A stretch of DNA of 42,238 bases from Gnetum montanum (lineage: Eukaryota; Streptophyta; Gnetopsida; Gnetales; Gnetaceae), in contig MNCI01033342.1 in NCBI GenBank assembly GCA_015680685.1, forward strand, positions 48,014-90,251, given 5' to 3'. This document shows positions 34,801 through 39,699 of this stretch, one piece after another. Position 1 is the stretch's first letter, and each line of letters opens with the position of its first letter. The translations under genes were made by a program, and so were the position numbers. The notes under the pieces are model-generated. The model was not told where the DNA came from, did not search any database, and saw only the letters and a program-made list of their open reading frames with translations.

Positions 34801-36471
34801 CACTATAAACCACTCTCAAAACATTCCAAACTCTAGCAAACATTTGCTGTGATAACAGAATGAAAGCAGAATGAAAACAGTAAAAAGGAAATAGCACAAG
34901 AACACAGAGAGTTACGTGGTTCGGGCCCCTTTTACCCTACTTCCACAACAATGCTGATCTGCCTTCTATTCTTCTCAAATCTTAAGGACACAAGCCGTCC
35001 TTGCAACTTTTCAAATACACAATCTGTTATTCCAACAGATCTCAGATCAACACCAACAAGACTCACGTCTCCAAGGTAAAACCTTGATACAATGCTTTCA
35101 CTTTGAAGCACACACTAAAGGCTACCCCAAGCCTTCTATTTATGAAAAAACATGAGGACCAAACCCCAATCTTCATACATGTGGGATAAAACACATCCCC
35201 ACATTAAATGCAACATAAAAGGAAATACAACAATTAATGTATTTGGCTTCATTTTTCCAACATCAAAACCAGGTCTTATGACTTGAGAAACAAGTACCTT
35301 ACCATCATTCCAAATGATGATCCCTATAAGACATTTCAAAATGAAAAATAAAAAATAAAATATCAACCCTTCCAGCTAGAAGGTAGGAAAAACAAATCTT
35401 AAAACTAAGGTTACAACCACATTTTTCTACTGTATCTTATAGGTTTTTAAGTACAGCCATTTGTAAATATTATATATCGATTCTCTCCTTATTTCCTCAG
35501 CTTACAAAAGGAAAACATGCAAACAACACTCTTTGTTCTAAGTGGTTGGTCATTCTTTCTTTCTGCTCTTCTATTAATTTTAACATGTTTTTTTAATGTT
35601 ACTATCTATAAATTTTTAGAAATTTATGAGAAATTTCATGTCTGGCCTCACTCCAACGAAGACTCGTTTGGGTGCGCGTTCTACATTCCCAGACTACGTA
35701 AAACGTAGATTAACTATAATTCTGAACTAAAACTGAAGCCAGATCCAGTAGTGCAGAAAATATATTACATATATTATTTAATTAAACTCCTATGAACATG
35801 CGAATAATCACAGCATAATTGTCAATCAACGCGTCCAGCAGAATTCTTAAAAGCATGCTTAGGTTTAACCTAATGATCTATGCTGTTGCAAAAAATAACT
35901 GTAAGTTAAGATTTTGGTATGTGTATAAAATCATAAGACATTTCAAATGCAAAAATCTTTTCTGTATGAAAGTCAAAATTGAAAACAAAAATGAGTAACG
36001 AACAGCAGAAACAGCAGCAAGGGGCCGCTAATAACGAGGCTGGTCGTTGACTCTAGGAAGATAACGCAAATATCAAGCGACACTTTCACAATTTAACTTG
36101 CTACACTTATTTTCTCTGTCGAATTCACGGTATCCTTAACAGAATATGGACAAATCTGTACTAAAGCATGCACAAAAACAACCTTAACGCAAATCATATT
36201 AGTAGCATTGACGGAGAATATTGAAAGTAGCACATTCGAATAACTCTTGATTGATCTGGAATTTCGATTGCGAAAACAAGAGAAACATATACCGCATTCA
36301 GAAAACAAAACAAAACAAAAACCCTTCGGCTACTCTCATTTCGAAGATAAACAATGAAAGAAAAAACAGGACGGCCAAGGTAAGGTAAGCACCAATGCCG
36401 CCGAGGACACATGAAGCGAAGACGAAAGGCTCCTTGACAATGAACAATTTGAGCTTCTCCGTGAACGTCAT
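13837..36471 (-). CDS. NDUFA3: Mitochondrial complex I accessory subunit B9 (NDUFA3-like), three coding exons
   Basis: Spliced minus-strand CDS: 36471-36393, 14072-13990 and 13881-13837, 207 nt, 68 residues plus TAA. The protein starts MTFTEKLKLF, continues KEPFVFASCVLGGIGIILPA and ends with VVAGIARKNQDADS. It aligns without gaps to the N-terminal part of animal NDUFA3/B9, where a KEP motif precedes one membrane helix with a GG and an ILP (family knowledge). Residues about 17-36 form the helix. NDUFA3 sits in the membrane arm of NADH:ubiquinone oxidoreductase in the inner mitochondrial membrane and is accessory, not catalytic. There is no cleavable presequence. The frame is kept across both introns (phase 1, then phase 0), and exons 2 and 3 have AG acceptors. 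The start has purines at -3 and +4 and lies in a CpG-rich stretch. The weak point is the first donor, G|GTGCTT. A processed or partial copy is unlikely, because introns are present and all exons are open. Confidence 0.85.
13990..14072 (-). CDS. NDUFA3: Exon 2 of the B9/NDUFA3-like gene
   Basis: 83 nt encoding IILPAFVKPILDSMG and then a polar stretch ending PQPRLSK, after completing the split Gly27 codon. The acceptor reads TTGTAG and the donor AAG|GTAAC is good. The ILP and the proline-containing end of the membrane helix continue exon 1 exactly where the NDUFA3 family does. There are no stops, and the surrounding sequence is non-coding. Confidence 0.85.
14100..16880. other. Intronic DNA without recognised gene
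   Basis: AT-rich, with short open frames only, such as a 60-codon one on the minus strand at 15093-14911 that resembles nothing I know. The repeat described at 15930-16075 lies here, and there is an ATT/GAT-rich stretch near 16345-16375. Confidence 0.5.
15930..16075 (+). repeat. Interspersed plant repeat with a widespread motif
   Basis: It contains GCCTTGTCCTAAC followed by AATGGGGTTGGCTACATGAA and then TTTGCCTCTATGAAGAGC. The phrase resembles the very common plant motif of the form CCTTATCCCAACTATTTGGGG-TCGGCTACATGAATCC (from memory). The element class is not determined. Base 16079 is ambiguous. Confidence 0.4.
16900..17010 (+). repeat. Degenerate CCTAACCTTATC array
   Basis: About six imperfect units of the form CACCTAACCTTATCAC(TG)AATCC between 16904 and 17010, followed by CTATATAGC at about 17024. 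It could be the U3 of a decayed LTR belonging to element T (a TGTTAGACC start at about 16850), but no second LTR was found to prove it. Confidence 0.45.
17264..17340 (+). repeat. 38-bp tandem duplication
   Basis: AAATGAATCTCAGGTCGTAT with its continuation to GATCAAAG starts at 17264 and again at 17302, two nearly identical 38-bp units inside the 5' coding part of T. Confidence 0.85.
17650..18170 (+). pseudogene. T: archaeal-type RNase H domain lying upstream of RT
   Basis: The reading includes WILRIDAASSK-stop-GCGAGIMLIPP (first catalytic Asp), then after a shift PELRAIHFSKPMTKYEALIH (catalytic Glu), VKIYSESQMTVNQIKNVYVD and finally ITLEHVPRDENHIPDALAQI (last Asp). The motifs and their order are those of the second RNase H of the Tat lineage. 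At the usual DS the sequence reads ES. Stops and a shift interrupt it, and two extra 47-bp units lie inside it. From 18046 it runs in an uninterrupted 173-codon frame into the segment preceding RT, so the order is original and not a rearrangement. Confidence 0.65.
17885..18025 (+). repeat. Perfect 47-bp tandem triplication
   Basis: Three identical units at 17885-17931, 17932-17978 and 17979-18025, each starting AATCAAATCAAAAATG and ending AATAAGAGT. The ancestral single unit encodes NQIKNVYVDKDPLIR of the RNase H. 47 is not a multiple of 3, so the two added units shift the frame. The identity of the copies means the event is recent compared with the surrounding decay. Confidence 0.95.
18340..19330 (+). 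pseudogene. T: reverse transcriptase, inactivated
   Basis: 18481-18580 reads IRIGKHLHLDEKDILITLL then FNDLLA-stop-SYKDF, the segment before RT (usual form VFAWSYEDM). RT fingers follow with VNPKIEPLMKNEIDNLLEF and IIYPIRHSSWV at 18680-18770. The palm motif normally YxDD reads YLEF at 19094-19105, so the catalytic Asp pair is lost. DPKRINAILEIPYPK marks the thumb at 19270-19320. Many stops and frameshifts. Confidence 0.65.
19330..19856 (+). pseudogene. T: connection and ordinary RNase H
   Basis: FIRQFIPMFAELERPLN and AFLAIKQAVVKAPILVAPWY lead to LLYAFTSDHTTATILTQE at about 19520-19575. The C-terminal part reads ALKYSPTEKQL, then RAKWIMKL and IQWKVAKLVNA at 19770-19840. This is the Ty3/Gypsy RNase H in its normal place after RT. 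Frames change several times. Confidence 0.6.
19857..20166 (+). pseudogene. T: integrase N-terminal region, cut off
   Basis: An open stretch with PWYRAIKYYLIF and then FDMINDNYFRRNFEGSFLLR. This is the segment before the zinc-binding HHCC domain of plant Gypsy integrases (usual form LFRRNFDGLLLRCV). Homology ends in TGCATTGAT at 20158-20166, where the LTR of A begins. The HHCC and catalytic core are missing. Confidence 0.6.
20158..20932 (+). repeat. 5' LTR of A, 5'-truncated
   Basis: Begins inside the ATGCAT-rich U3 array, lacking roughly the first 80-100 bp present in the 3' LTR. TATATAAAA at 20222 and the end TTGCTCATCA are shared with the 3' copy. It joins element T at a shared TGCATTGAT stretch. 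Confidence 0.8.
20934..20951 (+). promoter_or_regulatory. Primer-binding site of A, tRNA-Asp type
   Basis: TGGCACCATTGTCAGGGA, 14 of 18 identical to TGGCGCCGTTGCCGGGGA. All four differences are transitions, and three of them hit CpG sites of the intact sequence. Confidence 0.8.
21082..22540 (+). pseudogene. A: gag, with the capsid core missing
   Basis: The N-terminus (21082-21288) has QVVYTHLDPYTPSFTFIVHQ, the motif shared with M1 and M2. From about 21425 the sequence reads KVVQMKTLSIQKSITEISAK (helical), a Lys/Glu-rich linker and a zinc-knuckle-like CDICQYKHPKGC at 21755-21790. A Pro/Gln/Tyr-rich region follows (21840-22300), with PSSTPLLPTSSMQ. The capsid core seen in M2 (FEGGYN...HLQAF, KSWY) would fall in 21290-21425, where only about 130 bp remain, so it was deleted. 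Several stops and frame changes. Confidence 0.65.
22541..22920 (+). pseudogene. A: retropepsin-type protease
   Basis: 22558-22620 encodes ENEPCRTLLDLGSRVNLIS, the active-site loop (DLGS, Athila-like DLGA/S). After a stop come NIILELANQSITISLGLVED and RAWLSTIDARLGIQDLSLEI (22815-22880), the C-terminal part. The frame shifts in between. Confidence 0.7.
23205..24300 (+). pseudogene. A: reverse transcriptase
   Basis: The linker LELKALPIGMEYAFLNNGKP opens the region. RT follows with QRHLNSKLKQIVKEEIEQLL, FIYPIADNE-stop-VSPLVS (the stop replaces a Trp), WRVYIDFRLLN, YYSFLNNYSGYNQVQI and IPVGLCNAPRHF. The catalytic FMDD is intact at 23925-23936 (KIFMDDFSTYG). VLGHRISNKWIKVDPKKIKV and VRPFLGHTSYYRCFIENFSK complete the thumb and connection. 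The reading needs at least three frame changes. Confidence 0.8.
24301..24822 (+). pseudogene. A: RNase H domain
   Basis: From 24376 an open 148-codon frame: YSLGAMLTQMDNQKHPYHIH, LNYTTTKKELMAVVYTLEKF, YKVFVHTDHYVI, MVDWKGTKNVVADHLSQL. The motif set and order are those of the Ty3/Gypsy RNase H. The Glu of KKEL and the last Asp of VADHLS are in place. The first catalytic Asp (normally DASDYSLG) falls in the frame-shifted stretch before 24376. Confidence 0.75.
24823..25995 (+). pseudogene. A: integrase
   Basis: The zinc-binding domain reads GPCGGHYARRK, ILMAGYY-stop-STIF and KDAHHFFRSCDRWQ (the second Cys of CxxC is Trp). The core DDE is visible: WGIDFMGPINHISNRKAYII (about 25217-25275), ALISDSGTHFTS (25395-25430) and TTPYHPQANGQAKVTNREIS (25480-25540). 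25730-25993 is an open C-terminal stretch with NEVHNAHNKQRHD and VKFQPRDKVL, as in Athila-type integrases. Confidence 0.8.
25996..28221 (+). other. A: non-coding spacer between pol and the third reading frame
   Basis: Over 2 kb with only chance open frames. It opens with a strong pyrimidine tract (26190-26325) ending TTGTTATCAAG, resembling a 3' splice site. TATAAATA occurs at 27589-27596. Either could serve production of a downstream mRNA; neither is proven. Confidence 0.45.
28222..29157 (+). pseudogene. A: third reading frame, part 1 (putative plant transposon protein domain)
   Basis: The frame through 28371-28931 reads SNKEWYMGETYLFWNN, IKVKDISVSYSVEAIAEALG, HLNPMVRPSKVTTFSTRVCA, FLINLPQLIFLKIEKHFKEN and LSFPCLIRKLYKRGSI. 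The pattern (new-strand segment, AI...LGLP, a long helix, FP.LI..L) is that of the domain found in the extra ORF of many plant Athila elements, listed in Pfam as a putative plant transposon protein (name from memory). A Pro-rich and Gln-rich stretch follows at 28980-29080. Its function is unknown. It occupies the env position of Athila elements, but no envelope features were seen. Confidence 0.6.
29521..30890 (+). pseudogene. A: third reading frame, part 2 (long coiled coil)
   Basis: One reading frame can be followed for about 1.37 kb with roughly eight isolated stops and no frameshift. It begins ETKQPLSKIFDLLEEITTTP, and the longest open run is 29968-30378 (136 codons, MNMDLRNLVAENRNL...). 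It is rich in Leu, Lys, Glu, Gln and Ala in heptad-like order, predicting long coiled coils. Near the end it reads FVNVKELFLAMPYLWDILVP and then a Pro-rich tail with PRVPKPSEGPSAPQET. Several stops look like CAG to TAG or CGA to TGA changes. No known function; it may be the C-terminal half of the same protein as part 1. Confidence 0.55.
31116..31991 (+). repeat. 3' LTR of A
   Basis: About 876 bp, TGATGGATC to CTACTCATCA, with terminal inverted repeats like the other LTRs here. TATATAAATG is at 31239. It includes a U3 array of ATGCAT-centred motifs (31148-31218), two copies of the TGCTTGGTAA motif (31575-31650) and a private short duplication GCATAGAAGATAG (near 31670-31695). An alternative start at 30935 (after AAAAAGGGA) would make it 1057 bp. 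Confidence 0.75.
32049..32194 (-). repeat. tRNA-derived SINE, copy a
   Basis: On the minus strand the head GAGGTGTTAGCCTAGTGGTT has an A box TAGCCTAGTGG (32181-32171) and a B-box-like AGTTCAATTTT (32138-32128). The body ends GGGTTTCAACACCTC, with no poly(A). It is flanked by a 16-bp target duplication, ATACAAGYATAAAGTG, at 32033-32048 and 32195-32210 (one mismatch). This proves a retroposition event in the 3' flank of A. Confidence 0.8.
32520..32960 (-). pseudogene. LINE fragment, C-terminal end of ORF2
   Basis: The minus strand reads KMLHGKLPMGQYLVQKNIME, then ANLLFINCPFIKEI-stop-KEF, FLLAWKDKVCIALSCLIWSV and VWQEQNFRVF. This matches the region following RT in plant LINEs (zf-RVT type: LHxKLPT...HLFxxCPFxxxIW...W...NxxxF). 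Cysteines of the original zinc motif are partly lost. It lies in intron 1 in the same sense as the host gene. Confidence 0.65.
32961..33580. other. Intronic DNA, nothing recognised
   Basis: AT-rich sequence with one 79-codon minus-strand frame (33580-33341) that has no recognisable motif. Confidence 0.5.
33581..33980. repeat. Tandem duplication, period about 196 bp
   Basis: Unit 1 (33581-33776) and unit 2 (33777-33974) both run from AGARTATGAAAAGTTTTAC through CATGATCTATTTCAAACTG and AATTTGAACTGA to ATTGC/ATTTC. A third copy starts at 33975 and fades. The units differ by scattered substitutions, so the event is fairly old. No coding. Confidence 0.8.
33981..34664. other. Intronic DNA, nothing recognised
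   Basis: No coding, LTR or repeat signature beyond the fading third 196-bp unit. A 60-codon minus-strand frame at 34549-34367 resembles nothing. Confidence 0.45.
34665..35421 (-). repeat. Copia-like LTR, probably solo
   Basis: On the minus strand the sequence has CATAAATAGAAGG (TATA-like, about 35146) and downstream GCCCGAACCACGTAAC (about 34930), a phrase common in the R/U5 of plant Copia LTRs. The low-coordinate end carries three copies of AGATCTGAAAACA (34676-34720). Proposed ends TGTGGTTGTAACC and GATTATAACA; neither target duplication nor primer site is evident. Boundaries are tentative. Confidence 0.5.
35201..35238 (+). repeat. 38-bp exact repeat, copy 1
   Basis: Starts ACATTAAATGCAACATAAAA and continues to CAATTAAT. 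Identical to 36836-36873. This copy lies inside the Copia-like LTR, the other upstream of the complex I gene. Confidence 0.9.
35422..36297. other. Start of intron 1, nothing recognised
   Basis: Sequence of mixed composition between exon 1 and the Copia-like LTR. Short frames such as 35517-35708 (plus) are hydrophobic by T-richness. I searched the minus strand here for continuation of the complex I gene and found none. Confidence 0.5.
36393..36471 (-). CDS. NDUFA3: Exon 1 of the B9/NDUFA3-like gene
   Basis: Encodes residues 1-26 and the first base of codon 27: the amphipathic N-terminus, the KEP motif and the first half of the membrane helix, up to the GGI before the split glycine codon. Without splicing the frame runs on to a stop at 36298-36300, giving an unrelated hydrophobic tail of about 30 residues. 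That is why the exon is not obvious as a longer open frame. The donor GTGCTT matches consensus only at GT and the preceding G. Confidence 0.85.
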
Positions 36472-36740
36472 TGCTGCGCCTATGCTCTTCTTTTCCGCAA
36501 CGCTCTTCTTTTGGCCAAATGGCTCCCCGGATCCGCTAATTTATGCCTCGTCGGACATCCTCTTTCATATGGCCTACGCCGTGTAAATTTATCTTGCGCA
36601 AGGGAGGCTTCCATGTTCCTTTTTTTCCCCATTTCTGGCCGTTTGTTTTTTAATGATATGCGATGTCTATGCTTAGTATGTGCCTTCAAGCTATCGTGGG
36701 TGTCAGTATTAAGTTTTAAACCCGGCACTTTAGGGTGTAA
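36472..36740 (-). promoter_or_regulatory. 5' UTR and promoter region of the complex I gene
   Basis: The sequence just upstream of the start is clearly richer in GC and CpG than the rest of the window: about 16 CpG by eye in 36395-36600. The first 45 bases upstream contain the direct repeat AAAAGAAGAGC twice, which would lie in the 5' UTR. No clear TATA box is seen, as is common for housekeeping promoters. The transcription start is not determined. A minus-strand open frame at 36480-36728 overlaps this region but resembles nothing. Confidence 0.5.
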
Positions 36741-36835
36741 ATAATAAGTTAACTAGTTGAAGTGTTAGATTTTTCCCTTACCCTCCACATCCACTCACCC
36801 CTTGGTCTTCCACGTCCCTTTCCAAAAAAAGGACA

Positions 36836-36873
36836 ACATTAAATGCAACATAAAAGGAAATACAACAATTAAT
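36836..36873 (+). repeat. 38-bp exact repeat, copy 2
   Basis: Identical to 35201-35238 over all 38 bases, in the same orientation, with no similarity beyond the ends. Confidence 0.9.
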
Positions 36874-36889
36874 TAGTAGGAAGACAACA

Positions 36890-36975
36890 ATGAAGTGTTA
36901 GCTTACTGGTAAATTCTTAATTTGGTAATGCTAAGTTATAGGTTCAATTCTAGTGGGTAAAATCAATTATTAGTA
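36890..36975 (+). repeat. tRNA-derived SINE, copy c (head and part of body)
   Basis: GAAGTGTTAGCTTACTGGTA has the A box TAGCTTACTGG (36899-36909), and GGTTCAATTC (36941-36950) is a perfect B box, 31 nt apart. The body begins TAGTGGGTAAAAT. Same family as copies a and b; 3' end not recognised. Confidence 0.6.
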
Positions 36976-37074
36976 AGGAAGATAATCTCTATCATAATAA
37001 TATTTCCATTACTTTCAACATCCATTCTTGAACTTAAAAAGCAAATGGATTCAAGATAATAATAGAAAGCTTTG

Positions 37075-37150
37075 ATGAAACACCAACTTTGTAGACCCCA
37101 AGACATATAGGCTACTTAGTATTGCCCACTAGAATTAAACCTGGTAGAAA
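37075..37150 (-). repeat. SINE body fragment, copy d
   Basis: The minus strand reads GGTTTAATTCTAGTGGGCAA, then ACTAAGTAGCC and TCTTGGGGTCTAC, matching the B box and body of copies a-c. The A-box half is not recognisable. Confidence 0.5.
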
Positions 37151-37546
37151 ATAATGGTAAATATAATTCATCATGATTGAACTTGCACTATGAATCTTTG
37201 CCATTGGCTATAGTTCATTTGTCAACATAAATTTTAATCTTTGAGTTAACAAGATTCTAGTCAATTCATCGAGGTTGTCATGTAGCTCCATATCATTTTA
37301 TATTTATTATTGTTGACTTTCTTTAACATAATTTGCATTATGATATACAAAGGAATATTATTAAGGGAATTTAAATTAATAATCAAGATACATAATTAAC
37401 TTCACCAATGCTGGTCCCAAGCCTGGATATGAAAGGAGGGTTGATGTTAGGTTGGTAGCTAGCTATAAAACCTTGTCAAATCTCATGAATGAATTCCTTT
37501 TTTAGATTTGGCAAATGCTAAGGCATTCCTCAAATGCAAGGTGTAG

Positions 37547-38410
37547 TGATGAGTCATGAATCTGTCAGCCCCGATATCGAAGCCCAATATCGTCAGAGCC
37601 CAGGAAGTGATGTTGGATATTTAATATCGTCTCCTCTGTGCTAGCCTATAAATACAACACTTGGGTGCATGGTTAAGATATAGAAAAAATAGTTTTAGTT
37701 TTAGTTTTCAATTAGCTTTTTCATAGATTGTTTTTCAATCCTCTTATTTTCCCAGTGCATGCCCACAATGTGATGTTTGTAATCATATGGCACCTTTGTT
37801 CAAGTCTGACGTACTTGGACACATTACATGACTAGAAATAATGATCGAGATTACTCCCATCATTGCAGCGTCCACTTAGATTATTATTGCTTTTAATTGT
37901 TAATTATTTATTGTTTCCTTTGGTTAACATTTTCATTTATTGCTATTTACTATTCCTACCCTTAAGCAAAATGCGTACACCTTAGTCACAAGCACTTAAA
38001 TGTAAGTACTTGGTAATCTAGTAGTGTATTGTTTAGCACACCCAGTGACATATGCTTGGAAATCCTAGAAATAGTCTCACGAAGTCCAAGGTGTGTACAG
38101 ATGATTAAGAGCAGACACTGATCACCTGTAGACTAGCTTAGATTTTACTCTCCATTGTTCAGTAGCTTAATTAATTCATCTATTTGTCATCATTAAGAGT
38201 AGCATAGAATTAGACAACATCATATGCCTCACTTTGGATGAAACCATACATGATAAAGCTACCACTAGTTCAAGTAGGAAGACAATGAACTACGATCAAA
38301 GCATAACAATCTAGATACCACAACTAGTCCCATCCACAAATTTTGACCGAACTGTGCATGAATGCTTGTGATCTATATGGTTGAGCGTAGGGGTACCTCG
38401 TTGCTCATCA
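37547..38410 (+). repeat. Solo LTR L5 (Athila-like family)
   Basis: 864 bp with perfect 7-bp inverted ends TGATGAG...CTCATCA, flanked by TGTAG (37542-37546) and TGTAA (38411-38415), a 4/5 target duplication. CCTATAAATAC at 37645-37655 is the TATA region. TACTTGGTAATCTAGTAGTG near 38008 is the shared LTR motif. No primer site or coding follows, so it is a solo LTR. Its U3 has GATATCG-type motifs instead of the arrays of its relatives. Confidence 0.8.
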
Positions 38411-38620
38411 TGTAACAATCACATGATTGAAGATAATTTAAAGAAATTGCAAATAAACAAAGATCTAACTCTTCATAGAGGCAAATGACAAAAAATAACT
38501 CATGTAACTGACCCCATTTTATTACAACAAGGCTAAGATGATGATGATGATGATGATGATGATTATGGTGAATCAAGGTACATAATTGCTCAAAATGCAC
38601 TTTTAGATGATTCTTTTTTA
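38411..38620. other. 210-bp spacer between two inverted solo LTRs
   Basis: Unique AT-rich sequence with a (GAT)9 microsatellite at 38537-38563. The minus-strand frame across it is chance and gives a His run from the microsatellite. Confidence 0.6.
38537..38563 (+). repeat. (GAT)9 microsatellite
   Basis: Nine uninterrupted GAT units, followed by TATGG. Confidence 0.95.
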
Positions 38621-39577
38621 TGATTAATGAGCAGCGAGTACCCCCTATGCCCAACCATACATACCACAAGCATTCACATGCAATCTAATTGAATTCCATG
38701 GATGGAACTAGTGTGGCATCTAGATTGTTAAGCCTTGATTGCAGGTCACTATCTTCTCACTTAGATTAATGGTACTTTTGTCATGTATCATTTAGTTCAA
38801 AGTGAGGCATATGATTATTGATGTTGTGCGGCCCTTAAACAAATTGAATAATCATGTAGAAATTAATTATTTAAACTAATAAATAACAAGAAGGTAAATC
38901 CTAAATTATCCTACGAGCAATTAGTGTTCATTCTCAGCTTGTCATACATGTCCTGAACTCATGTACCCACTGTTTGAGATTACCAAGTGTTAAACTATTA
39001 CGTGAACCAAGTAATAATGCTACTAGAATTACCAAGTGAATACATGTTTATGCTCAAAATTGGTTGCGCTCATTCTGCCAATTGATTAATATGCATGAAA
39101 ATGTAAATACTAACTAAGTACATCAAAAGTAAATCTAGTCTAAGTCAAAGTGTTGTAATGAATATGAATCAATCTCAATCTTATTTACGTTCATGGAATG
39201 TGTCCAAGTACAATGCCACTCAAATAGGACTCTATACAATTAACTCAAAACCACACTATAGGCACTTACTGACTATTTTCTAAGATTATGGAATAAAACT
39301 GCAAGAGTTCAACTACACTATTAACCAAGTGGTGCCAAATACGCGATGTGTGCTCACATATTTATAGGCAAATACAGGCGTTGCATCGACAGGGATGCAT
39401 TAATGCATTTAGCTATGTTGACAAGGATGTGTCAATGCATCTAAGATGCATTGCCCGTTAATGCATCAACGTGTTCTCATCCATACATATGTGACGATGC
39501 ATCTAAGATGCGTTGATGAAGTTGCCCGACATATAAGGTCTCATCAATGATTAACAAATCTTTGCAACATATCAACA
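38621..39577 (-). repeat. Solo LTR L6 (Athila-like family)
   Basis: 957 bp. The sense strand begins TGTTGATATG and ends CGCTGCTCATTAATCA. Flanks TTTTA and CTTTA are a possible 5-bp target duplication with one mismatch. CTATAAATATG lies near 39367-39357. The U3 (39373-39520) is full of ATGCAT-centred motifs, as in the LTRs of A. No primer site follows, so it is probably solo. Confidence 0.7.
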
Positions 39578-39699
39578 CTTTATTAGCTAGAGTGAAAGAA
39601 TACTACATGTTATTTGGTTCTTGTATAAAATGGTAAAAATATATTATTTATTATAATGGTAATATCGATAAATGTGTTACTCTCAAGCATTGGAAAATC

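Larger units (their letters stand above)
14073..36392 (-). other. Intron 1 of the complex I gene, about 22.3 kb
   Basis: Bounded by G|GT at 36393/36392 and AG at 14074-14073. It holds, in plus coordinates, repeat debris (14.1-17.0 kb), Tat-like element T (17.0-20.2), Athila-like element A (20.2-32.0), a SINE, a LINE fragment, a tandem duplication and a Copia-like LTR. No other host exon was recognised. The two large Gypsy elements lie antisense to the gene, whereas the SINE, LINE piece and Copia-like LTR are sense. The length assumes that no exon was missed; the gap-free fit of exons 1 and 2 to the family argues that none was. Confidence 0.75.

Noticed and set aside
35640-35720. Possible second exon of the complex I gene close to exon 1
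   Set aside because: The reading after a TAG acceptor gives no family motif and a poor acceptor tract; exon 2 at 13990-14072 fits the family and the phase exactly.
36000-36060. Polypyrimidine plus AG on the minus strand with a short frame, a candidate exon
   Set aside because: None of the three phases continues the B9 sequence with a GGIGIILP-like joint.
36395-36586. Plus-strand open frame of 63 codons overlapping exon 1
   Set aside because: It is the antisense shadow of the complex I exon; the minus strand has the family match and splice logic.
36480-36728. Minus-strand 82-codon Arg/Lys-rich frame just upstream of the gene start
   Set aside because: It is not in frame with the gene, has no known motif and is explained by the purine-rich 5' UTR region.
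38373-38669. His-rich 98-codon minus-strand frame
   Set aside because: The His run is a translation of the (GAT)9 microsatellite and the rest is LTR sequence.
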